Origin: JBOGWY01 sp050694015
GTDB lineage: Bacteria > Actinomycetota > CADDZG01 > WHSQ01
Length of the DNA: 6,595 bases
Direction: 5' to 3'
Assembly: GCA_050694015.1 (NCBI GenBank)
Contig: JBOGWY010000029.1
Coordinates: 1-6,595 of the forward strand
Below the pieces are notes generated by a model that was given only the letters and a program-made list of their open reading frames with translations, did no database searches and had not been told where the DNA came from. Both the position numbers and the translations under genes were made by a program. Below are positions 1-5,454 of this stretch, piece after piece (position 1 is the first letter of the stretch; each line of letters starts with the position of its first letter).

Positions 1-1118
1 CTCTTCATCGAGTAATAGAAGTCGATCTGGAACCGGGGATCGTCGAGGCTACGAGCCATGCTGAGGAACGGCGTGATGCCGATGCCCCCGGCGATCCACA
101 CCTGGCGTTCGTTCGACAGGTTGAGATACGAGAACGTTCCGTACGGTCCTTCGACGCGCGCCCAGGTCCCGGGCTCCAGCGATCTCATCGCGTGCGTGTA
201 GTCGCCGACCTCCTTGAACACGATCTTGAGCTCTCGACCCCCCGGCGTCGACGAGATCGAGAACGGGTGGAACTGTTCGTGGCTCTCGCCCGGGCGCAGG
301 GTCACGATCGCGGACGAGCCTTCGAGGACGACCGAGAAGGGGTGTAGGTGTTTGTGCATGGCGTCGGAATAGAACGTCACGAATAGGAACTGGCCGGGCT
401 TGAACCTGAGCGGACGGTCCTCCGGGGTCATGACGATCTCCATGACGCTCTCATCGAGCGGGTGCACGTCGGTGACCCGGAAGTCGTGCCGCTTGACGAG
501 GACGTTGTCGAACAGGGAGCGGTACGCGAACGCGGCCAGCCCCGCGATGGATATCGCGGCGAGGTAATAGGTGAGCGCCGGCGAGTAGGCCTTCGTGCCC
601 GGAGTACGGAAGACGTGGAGCGCTGCGAGGATGAATACGAAACCGAAGGCGCGCTGGACGTACACGAACACCTCGTGGTTGAGGCGTGCGTAGAGGGTCA
701 AGCCGATCGTGATGGTCATCGCAACGAGCGCGACGATGCCCAGCCAGATCGTCCATCCCGCCGACGCGGTGAACAGATCCAGCGCGGAGTCGACCGACAA
801 CGTCGCACGGCTCACGATGATGCCGACCGCGTGTCCTAGAAGCAGCAGGAACGCGACCCGTCCGTTGATCTGATGGACGCGGAACATCTTGTCGAGCCCG
901 CCGAAGAACCTGTCGATCACTCCGAGGCGCGCGCCGAGGACGAGGTTGAGGGCGAACGCGCACGTGCCGGCGAGCGCGAGACAAACCGCGATGCTGGTCA
1001 GCGTGGTTGCAGGATCGGTGAAACGCTCGTCCAGCGGGCGCGCCACGATCCACAGCACGATGGGGATCGAGCTCAAGACGATCAGCGTGAGGGGGCCGCG
1101 CGCCTTCATCGACGCCAT
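1..1118 (-). CDS. Ferric reductase / NADPH-oxidase-like membrane flavocytochrome, C-terminus cut by window edge
   Basis: Seen: an open frame reading leftward from ATG at 1118 to the edge, 372 codons plus 2 bases, with an in-frame TAG 12 bases upstream of the ATG. ATG at 1109 is an alternative start. Residues 10-200 hold about six hydrophobic segments (near 10-27, 41-62, 86-103, 121-143, 157-171, 180-199). H82 and H96 form an HX13H haem pair. The second pair is expected at 155 and 168, but residue 155 is Gln and only H168 is present. An FAD-binding barrel follows: PGQF 241-244, HPFS 259-262 and again 284-287, GDYT 305-308, EGPYG 323-327. The NAD(P)-binding part begins with GGIGITP at 344-350, and its end lies outside the window. 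Family knowledge: such proteins pass electrons from NAD(P)H through FAD and b-type haem across the membrane to ferric iron, oxygen or another acceptor. The true acceptor cannot be read here. The gene is divergent from htpX. Family assignment is firm, substrate unknown. Confidence 0.9.
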   Translation of the reverse strand, partial: MASMKARGPLTLIVLSSIPIVLWIVARPLDERFTDPATTLTSIAVCLALAGTCAFALNLVLGARLGVIDRFFGGLDKMFRVHQINGRVAFLLLLGHAVGIIVSRATLSVDSALDLFTASAGWTIWLGIVALVAMTITIGLTLYARLNHEVFVYVQRAFGFVFILAALHVFRTPGTKAYSPALTYYLAAISIAGLAAFAYRSLFDNVLVKRHDFRVTDVHPLDESVMEIVMTPEDRPLRFKPGQFLFVTFYSDAMHKHLHPFSVVLEGSSAIVTLRPGESHEQFHPFSISSTPGGRELKIVFKEVGDYTHAMRSLEPGTWARVEGPYGTFSYLNLSNERQVWIAGGIGITPFLSMARSLDDPRFQIDFYYSMK

Positions 1119-1171
1119 AGTCCCGCATCCGCCCTACTCTTGATAGCAGGGCAACAAGAGGAGGACGCAGG
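1119..1171. promoter_or_regulatory. Divergent promoter gap between flavocytochrome gene and htpX
   Basis: Both flanking genes start from this 53-base gap, so promoters for both directions should lie in or near it. On the plus strand TACTCT at 1135-1140 fits a TANNNT -10 element and would leave a leader of about 25 bases, but I see no good -35 element. AGAGGAGGA at 1157-1165 is a strong Shine-Dalgarno sequence for htpX, seven bases before its ATG. No equally strong ribosome site serves the minus-strand gene. The promoter call is inference; the ribosome site is seen directly. Confidence 0.35.
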
Positions 1172-2035
1172 ATGTTGGGCTCCAACCGGGTCAAGAGCTG
1201 GCTGCTGATCGGCGGGCTCGCCGGGCTGTTCGTGGCCGTCGGCGCGCTCGTCGGGGGGGCGCAGGGCGCCACCCTGGCGCTGGTGATCTCGCTCGCGTTC
1301 AACGCGGTCATGTACTGGTCGAGCGATCGCATCGCGCTGGCCGCGACCCGCTCGCGCCAGGTCACCGAGGACGAGGCCCCCGAGCTGTACGGGATCGTGC
1401 GGGAGCTCGTCATCCAGGCTCAGGCCCCCATGCCGCGCATCTATGTCAGCGAGATGGCACAACCCAACGCGTTCGCGACCGGGCGCAGCCCGGAACGCGC
1501 AGCCGTCGCGGTGACCGCGGGGATCCTCGAGATCCTCGATCGCCGCGAGTTGCGTGCGGTGCTCGCGCACGAGCTGTCGCACGTGTTGAACCGCGACATC
1601 CTGGTGTCGTCGATCGCGGGGGCGATCGCTTCCGCGTTCACTTACCTCGCCTACATGGTGATGTTCGTCGGCGGTGACGACGACAGCCCGCTGGGCGCGT
1701 TCGGGTTCCTGTTCCTGTGGCTGCTCGGGCCCCTCGCCGCGGGCCTGATACAGATGGCGGTGTCGCGCTCGCGCGAGTACCAGGCCGACGAATCCGGTGC
1801 TCTCCTGAGCCACGATCCCGAAGGCCTTGCACGCGCGCTCCTCAAACTCGAGTCGACGGCCCGCTCCGTCCCCTCGAACGTGAACCCGGCGGAGGCCCAT
1901 CTGTTCATCATCAATCCGTTCGCCGGACGCAAGCAGACGCTCATGCGGCTCTTCATGACCCACCCGCCGACCGAGGATCGGGTCAAAAGGCTGCAAGAGA
2001 TCGCCGGTCGCATCGGGACGTCGCAGGATTTCTAG
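1172..2035 (+). CDS. htpX: HtpX-type membrane zinc metalloprotease (peptidase family M48B)
   Basis: Seen: 287 residues, close to the roughly 290 usual for HtpX, with a strong Shine-Dalgarno sequence (AGGAGG at 1159-1164) fixing the start. Two N-terminal hydrophobic segments (about 10-29 and 31-49) precede the protease domain. The zinc motif HELSH is at 133-137, giving zinc ligands H133 and H137 and catalytic E134. It is followed by NRDIL, as in other HtpX proteins. The third ligand is E202 in the SRSREYQAD motif (198-206). Two more hydrophobic stretches (about 145-167 and 174-197) lie between these motifs, and the C-terminal HPPTEDRVKRL block is also typical. Family knowledge: HtpX is a membrane-bound endoprotease, active site on the cytoplasmic side, that helps degrade misfolded membrane proteins and is often stress-induced. 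Its neighbours do not suggest an operon: it diverges from the flavocytochrome gene and converges on the PAS gene with a 16-base gap. All catalytic residues are present. Confidence 0.96.
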   Translation: MLGSNRVKSWLLIGGLAGLFVAVGALVGGAQGATLALVISLAFNAVMYWSSDRIALAATRSRQVTEDEAPELYGIVRELVIQAQAPMPRIYVSEMAQPNAFATGRSPERAAVAVTAGILEILDRRELRAVLAHELSHVLNRDILVSSIAGAIASAFTYLAYMVMFVGGDDDSPLGAFGFLFLWLLGPLAAGLIQMAVSRSREYQADESGALLSHDPEGLARALLKLESTARSVPSNVNPAEAHLFIINPFAGRKQTLMRLFMTHPPTEDRVKRLQEIAGRIGTSQDF

Positions 2036-2051
2036 TCTTCGGCTTTAGTAG

Positions 2052-2714
2052 TCAGTGGTCCTCGATCTCGAGGGTCGCCGCTTCACTGCGGACGAAGTCG
2101 CCGGGCCGTACGCCGTAGAGCTCCTCGAGCTCATCCATCACCGTCGTGACGATCGCTTGCGCTTTGCTCAGCGTCCGGCTCAGGTATTCCATGCCGCGCG
2201 CGTTGTCGCCCATCTCGAACCACGCCTTCGCGACCGCCAAGCCTTGCACGATCGAGTCGTGGATCTCCAGTGCGCTCCGCTGGCGCGCGTGAGCCTCCTT
2301 GAGTCTCTCTGCTGCAACGTGACCGGTGGCATCGCGCATCAGCGCCATCAGGAGGATCGCTTTCTCAGGGCGTTCGTCGGGTAGCGACGAGAGAGTCAGC
2401 TCAACCGGCAGGAGGCCGCCGCTCTTCGTCTGCGCCACCGCGCGCATCGGCGCGCCGGTGTCGACGATCCGTCCTTGTCCGCTCTCCCGGTAATGCTGTA
2501 GCCCGGCGCGGTGCGCTCCGACGAGGTGAGGCGCGACGAGGCGGTGAAGGAACATCTCGAGGGCTTCGTCGCGGGAATAGCCGAACATCTCCGTGGCGCC
2601 GTCGTTCCACAGCAGGATCCGCTCCGAGTCGGCGTCGGCCACGATGACCGCGTCGCGCACGTGTTCGAAAAGGCGTCCGATACCGAAGTCCTGGGGTTGG
2701 GCGGCGGAGGCCAT
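2052..2714 (-). CDS. PAS domain protein with HisKA_3-like helices but no ATPase domain
   Basis: Seen: 220 residues. Residues 14-132 read as a PAS sensor domain, with DAVIVADADSERILLWND (21-38) followed by MFGYSRDEAL (43-52). A linker helix (133-146) leads to ALEIHDSIVQGLAVAKAWFE (148-167), which resembles the H-box of NarL/DesK-type histidine kinases with H152 at the phosphoacceptor position. A second helix follows to about residue 198. The protein ends shortly after, with no N, G1 or G2 boxes of a HATPase domain, and no such domain follows in any frame because htpX ends there on the other strand. Start: an in-frame TAG lies at 2724-2726, so ATG 2714 is the only ATG start; no Shine-Dalgarno sequence precedes it, which suggests a leaderless mRNA. 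Likely cytoplasmic, with no membrane segment. Inference: a dimeric sensor that is phosphorylated by, or modulates, another kinase, or binds a ligand only. I recall similar short PAS proteins in Actinobacteria, so it may be a natural family rather than a broken gene. Confidence 0.85.
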   Translation of the reverse strand: MASAAQPQDFGIGRLFEHVRDAVIVADADSERILLWNDGATEMFGYSRDEALEMFLHRLVAPHLVGAHRAGLQHYRESGQGRIVDTGAPMRAVAQTKSGGLLPVELTLSSLPDERPEKAILLMALMRDATGHVAAERLKEAHARQRSALEIHDSIVQGLAVAKAWFEMGDNARGMEYLSRTLSKAQAIVTTVMDELEELYGVRPGDFVRSEAATLEIEDH

Positions 2715-2747
2715 CCGCAGAGACTAGAACGGTGGCAACCTAGGCAC
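2715..2747. promoter_or_regulatory. 33-base divergent start region between PAS gene and M15 peptidase gene
   Basis: Two genes start outward from only 33 bases, so their promoters must overlap each other or extend into the opposite coding region. Neither start has a convincing Shine-Dalgarno sequence; the plus-strand gene has only TAGG, three bases from its ATG. TAGAAC at 2725-2730 loosely resembles a -10 element on the plus strand. The divergent arrangement is seen; promoter positions are inference. Confidence 0.3.
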
Positions 2748-3416
2748 ATGAGGAGACGAGCCATCAGACGGATCGGACTGCTGAGTACCGCCGTGCTGCT
2801 CGCGTCCGTGGCTCCGGTCACGACGGCCGGCTCGCAGGAAACCTTCTTCGCCGAGGTCTCTCGACTCTCGCCCGCCCTGAAGGAGAGGATGCGCGGAGTC
2901 TCGTGGCACGAAGGGTGTCCCGTGCCGCTCCACAAGCTCCGGTTGATGCGTGTGAGCTTCCACAATTTCGACGGCGAACGTCGCATCGGGCGGTTGGTAG
3001 CCCATCGCGACGCGACCGATGCGATGGTCGCCGCGCTGCGATCGATGTGGCGGAACGACTTCAGGATCCGGCGGATGCACCTCGTCGAGACCTATGACGG
3101 CAACGATCGTCGCACGATGCGCGCGGACAACACGTCGGCGTTCAATTGCCGCTTCGTCGCCGGTACGACCCGGTGGTCTCAGCATGCCTACGGCCGCGCT
3201 ATCGACATCAACCCCGTCGAGAACCCTTACGTCGGGAGCGACGGGTCCGTGTCACCGCGCGAGGGCCGGGAGTATGTCGACCGCTCACAGCGACGGAGGG
3301 GCATGATCCACGACGGCGATCCCGTCGTACGGGCGTTCCGCCGGCAGGGATGGGGCTGGGGCGGTCACTGGAGCTCGTCCAAGGACTACATGCACTTCTC
3401 GGCGACGGGAACCTAG
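2748..3416 (+). CDS. Secreted M15-family peptidoglycan peptidase (VanY / L-Ala-D-Glu endopeptidase type)
   Basis: Seen: 222 residues from ATG 2748. The frame is open further upstream to 2511, but that part overlaps the divergent PAS gene, and 2748 is directly followed by a classic export signal: basic MRRRAIRR, a hydrophobic core at 9-24, and likely cleavage near residues 27-29. The catalytic domain carries SQHAYGRAIDINP (144-156), giving zinc ligands H146 and D153. GWGWGGHW (201-208) and KDYMHF (212-217) supply catalytic D213 and the third zinc ligand H216. This spacing matches the M15C/M15_4 group. Family knowledge: these enzymes cut peptide bridges of peptidoglycan, either D-Ala-D-Ala carboxypeptidase or L-Ala-D-Glu endopeptidase activity. 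The GWxWGG motif favours the endolysin-like endopeptidase side, but specificity cannot be settled here. C57 and C134 could form a disulfide. There is no separate cell-wall-binding domain. It converges on the propeller gene, with 7 bases between the stop codons. Confidence 0.92.
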   Translation: MRRRAIRRIGLLSTAVLLASVAPVTTAGSQETFFAEVSRLSPALKERMRGVSWHEGCPVPLHKLRLMRVSFHNFDGERRIGRLVAHRDATDAMVAALRSMWRNDFRIRRMHLVETYDGNDRRTMRADNTSAFNCRFVAGTTRWSQHAYGRAIDINPVENPYVGSDGSVSPREGREYVDRSQRRRGMIHDGDPVVRAFRRQGWGWGGHWSSSKDYMHFSATGT

Positions 3417-3428
3417 CCGAGGGCTAGG
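3412..3428. terminator. Candidate bidirectional hairpin spanning both stop codons of convergent genes
   Basis: CCTAGCC at 3412-3418 and GGCTAGG at 3422-3428 are perfect reverse complements, giving a 7-bp GC-rich stem with a 3-base GAG loop. The TAG stop of the M15 gene (3414-3416) lies in one arm and the TAG stop of the propeller gene (complement of 3424-3426) in the other. No T-run follows on either side, so it would be an unusual terminator without a U-tract. The dyad is certain; the function is inferred from its place between convergent genes. Confidence 0.4.
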
Positions 3429-4341
3429 GGAGCGGCTGCCAGTCGGCGTCGACCTCGAAGCGGTTCGGCGTCTGCGTCAGGTTGCGCAGATCGGAGCCGT
3501 TCGTGCGCATCCGGAAGATGTCGCCGCTACCCTCGCCGCGCGATCTCGTGAACGCGATGAAGCGGCCGTTCGGTGAGAACACCGCGCCGAACTCGTCCCT
3601 TCTCACCGTGGTGGTGAGCCTGTCGACGCCGGCCCCGTCTGGATCCATCGTGAACATGTCGCAATCGGATTCGAAGCCGCAGCGGCTGAACACAAGTCTC
3701 GTACCGTCCGGTGACCACGAGGCCGACACGTCCTGGCGCCGGTTGTCGGTAAGCCGCGTCTTGTTAGTCCCGTCCGCGTTGATCGTGAAGAGTTCGATGT
3801 CGCCGCCACGACCCCGGGGCGCCCGGTCGTAGACGATCACGTCGTCGACGCTCCACTCGGGTGCCACCTCGTCGGCCTTGCGCGTATCGGTGAGACGTGT
3901 TTCGTCTCCCGTGGTGACGTCGATGATGAACAGGTCGCACTGGAACCGGCACTTCTCGTAGACCGCGTGCCGACCATCGGGTCCGAATGCGGGCTGGAAC
4001 TCATCTGCGGTCGTGTCCGTCAGCTGCGACTCGTCGCTTCCGTCCGCGTCGCTGATGAAGAGGTCGACATGACCGTTACCGTCGGTACGACCGAAGACCA
4101 GGCGCGTGCCGTCGGGCGACCAACTCGCGCCGAATTCACTGAGCCCTGGTTGTGTGACCCGCGTTGGATCCGACCCGTCGGGTTCCATAGACGCGAGGAA
4201 GGTGAGGCCCGAGAAGGCGCCACGGTTGAAGATGATCCGGCCGTTACGCCCCGGGAACGTCGCCCCTGCGCCCGTCGGCGTGAGTGCGATCACCACAAGA
4301 GCACCGAGTACGACGGATCCGATCCCGAGTCGTTTCTTCAT
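3424..4341 (-). CDS. Secreted TolB-like six-bladed beta-propeller (PD40/WD40-like repeats)
   Basis: Seen: 305 residues with a Shine-Dalgarno sequence GGGAGG (complement of 4350-4355), eight bases before ATG 4341. An N-terminal signal (MKKR, hydrophobic 8-20) with likely cleavage after A27 predicts export. The rest is a run of PD40 repeats of 44-46 residues, each built on the pattern W-SPDG-RLVF...DLF-DADG...LT. The aromatic marker residues fall at W74, F119, W163, W209, F255 and W301. The final WQPLP stub appears to complete the blade opened by the N-terminal GRIIFNR strand, giving a closed ring of six blades. Family knowledge: TolB-type propellers bind proteins or peptides, but this protein lacks the TolB N-terminal domain and has no tol-pal neighbours, so it should not be named tolB. 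No catalytic motif is visible. Blades 3 and 5 each carry a Cys pair (C131/C135, C221/C227). It diverges from the oxidoreductase gene across an 85-base gap holding a strong dyad. Confidence 0.9.
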   Translation of the reverse strand: MKKRLGIGSVVLGALVVIALTPTGAGATFPGRNGRIIFNRGAFSGLTFLASMEPDGSDPTRVTQPGLSEFGASWSPDGTRLVFGRTDGNGHVDLFISDADGSDESQLTDTTADEFQPAFGPDGRHAVYEKCRFQCDLFIIDVTTGDETRLTDTRKADEVAPEWSVDDVIVYDRAPRGRGGDIELFTINADGTNKTRLTDNRRQDVSASWSPDGTRLVFSRCGFESDCDMFTMDPDGAGVDRLTTTVRRDEFGAVFSPNGRFIAFTRSRGEGSGDIFRMRTNGSDLRNLTQTPNRFEVDADWQPLP

Positions 4342-4426
4342 CGAGCCGACCTCCCAGATTGGACAACCCGGTCAGTCTGTTGTCCGGCGGCGAGCACCAC
4401 AAGGGACTTGGGGATACAAAGGTCGG
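4342..4426. promoter_or_regulatory. Divergent regulatory region between propeller and oxidoreductase genes
   Basis: These 85 bases must serve both outward-facing genes. They contain the Shine-Dalgarno sequence of the propeller gene (4350-4355, minus strand), a perfect dyad at 4361-4385, and AAAGG at 4418-4422, a plausible ribosome site four bases before the oxidoreductase ATG. I could not identify clear -35/-10 pairs for either direction. Confidence 0.45.
4361..4385. promoter_or_regulatory. Candidate operator: perfect 7+7 inverted repeat
   Basis: GGACAAC at 4361-4367 and GTTGTCC at 4379-4385 are exact reverse complements separated by 11 bases, so half-site centres are 18 bases apart. The dyad lies 20 bases before the propeller ATG and 41 bases before the oxidoreductase ATG. 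Size and symmetry fit a dimeric repressor site such as those of TetR, MarR or GntR proteins, and a regulator bound here could act on both genes. No regulator gene lies in the window, so the binding protein is unknown. A transcript hairpin in the leader of one gene is the alternative. Confidence 0.45.
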
Positions 4427-5383
4427 ATGCGAGCGATGGTGATCCGAAACTTCGGTGGGCCCGAGATGTTCGAATCGAGGGATCTCCGGCGCCCGGACCC
4501 GCGTGCACGTGAGGTTCTCGTGCGTGTGGTGGCTTCGTCGGTGAACCCCGTCGACACGAAGATCCGTGCGGCGGGGTCGTGGGCCGGAGTGGTTCCTCCC
4601 GCAGTGATCGGCTACGACGTGTCTGGGGTCGTGGAGGACGCGGGCCGAGAAGTGACCGACCTGGCCATCGGCGACGAGGTGTTCTTCACGGCCGAGATCT
4701 TCGGTAACCCTCACGGGTGCTACGCGGAGTTCACCGTCGCGGATACCTCGATCGTCGCGCGAAAGCCGCGTTCGCTGACCCACCACGAAGCAGCTGCGCT
4801 GCCTCTCGCGGGAGGGACCGCGTGGTACGGGCTGATCGAACGGGCGCAGGTACGCGCCGCTGAAAGCGTCCTCATCCATGGGGCCGGGGGAGTGGGCTCG
4901 CTCGCGATCCAGATCGCGAAGGCCGCGGGAGCGCGCGTCGTCGCGACGTCGGGGGAGTCGACTCTGGAACTCGCTCGCGAGCTCGGAGCCGACGAGGTGG
5001 TGGATTACAGGGATGGGGATCTCGTGGGCGCCGTCGATCGTGTCAGCGGAGGGCGAGGCGTCGACGCCGTGATCGACACCGCCGGCGGAGACAACCTGCC
5101 GCGCAGCATCGAGCTCACTCGTCCGTTCGGTCGCATGGTGTCGGTCGTGGGGGTCAAGGGATCGCTCGATGCTGCCGGCGTGAAGAACCTCACCGTTCAT
5201 TACTTCTTCCTGCCGCGCGCCAAGGGGAAGATCGAGGCACTGGCCGACCTCGCCGATCGCGGCCTTCTCCGGCCCGTGATCGACCGCGTGATGCCCCTCG
5301 AGGAGGTGGCCGAGGCGCACCGTTCGGTGGAAGCAGGGGGTCTCAAGGGCAAGATCGTCCTGTCGGTGAGCAACGCTCCCTAA
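4427..5383 (+). CDS. Zinc-independent NAD(P)H quinone oxidoreductase, MDR superfamily
   Basis: Seen: 318 residues from ATG 4427 with AAAGG four bases upstream; ATG 4436 (residue 4) is a possible alternative. The frame stays open upstream to 4106, but that stretch is antisense to the propeller gene and unlike the family. The N-terminal GroES-like domain has the family pattern: VLVRVVASSVNPVDTKIR (30-47), then IGYDVSGVVEDAG (61-73) and GDEVF (82-86). The Rossmann domain carries HGAGGVGSLAIQIAKAAGA (151-169), the dinucleotide-binding loop. LPLAGGTAWYGL (125-136) is typical of quinone oxidoreductase/enoyl reductase members. The zinc ligands of classical alcohol dehydrogenases are absent, as expected for this branch. 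Length is close to the usual 320-340. Family knowledge: these soluble enzymes reduce quinones or activated C=C bonds with NADPH. The exact substrate cannot be told. Its gene may be controlled by the dyad in the upstream gap. It is followed by the amidohydrolase-like gene after 71 bases on the same strand. Confidence 0.93.
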   Translation: MRAMVIRNFGGPEMFESRDLRRPDPRAREVLVRVVASSVNPVDTKIRAAGSWAGVVPPAVIGYDVSGVVEDAGREVTDLAIGDEVFFTAEIFGNPHGCYAEFTVADTSIVARKPRSLTHHEAAALPLAGGTAWYGLIERAQVRAAESVLIHGAGGVGSLAIQIAKAAGARVVATSGESTLELARELGADEVVDYRDGDLVGAVDRVSGGRGVDAVIDTAGGDNLPRSIELTRPFGRMVSVVGVKGSLDAAGVKNLTVHYFFLPRAKGKIEALADLADRGLLRPVIDRVMPLEEVAEAHRSVEAGGLKGKIVLSVSNAP

Positions 5384-5454
5384 AGGAGTTCAGGGCCCCC
5401 CGGCGAACCTGAGCGGGTAACCCCTTGCTTTGTTGTGCCCGGCGAAAGGTACCC

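Noticed and set aside
451..1413. 320-residue minus-strand open frame across the flavocytochrome gene and the start of htpX
   Set aside because: It is a shifted frame of the flavocytochrome gene: Arg/Pro/Ala-rich low-complexity translation and no domain, while the neighbouring frame gives a clear protein with haem, FAD and NAD(P) motifs.
1106..1996. 296-residue minus-strand frame antisense to htpX
   Set aside because: Composition is that of a GC-rich shadow with many Arg, His and Asp and no motif; the plus strand encodes an intact HtpX with all catalytic residues.
2033..2051. UUCG-loop hairpin between the convergent htpX and PAS genes
   Set aside because: Only one C-G pair closes the loop, followed by mismatches; no stable stem forms.
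2724..2743. CTAG...CTAG dyad in the 33-base divergent gap
   Set aside because: Arms are short and interrupted by an unpaired GAAC; CTAG is self-complementary, so the symmetry is weak evidence for an operator.
2511..2747. Upstream in-frame extension of the M15 peptidase gene
   Set aside because: It overlaps the divergent PAS gene and would bury the export signal that begins exactly at 2748.
4106..4426. Upstream in-frame extension of the oxidoreductase gene
   Set aside because: It is antisense to the propeller gene, unlike any MDR N-terminus, and the family start fits ATG 4427 with its ribosome site.
4244..5320. 358-residue minus-strand frame antisense to the quinone oxidoreductase
   Set aside because: No recognisable domain, and the opposite strand carries a full-length MDR protein with the correct start and ribosome site.
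5382..5388. AAAGGAG resembling a ribosome site right after the oxidoreductase stop
   Set aside because: No start codon lies at a usable distance downstream; the next gene has its own ribosome site at 5444-5449.
5389..5413. Possible terminator hairpin after the oxidoreductase gene
   Set aside because: TCAGG/CCTGA gives only 5 bp with a 13-base loop; the T-rich stretch beyond (5425-5436) is interrupted and set too far from the stem.
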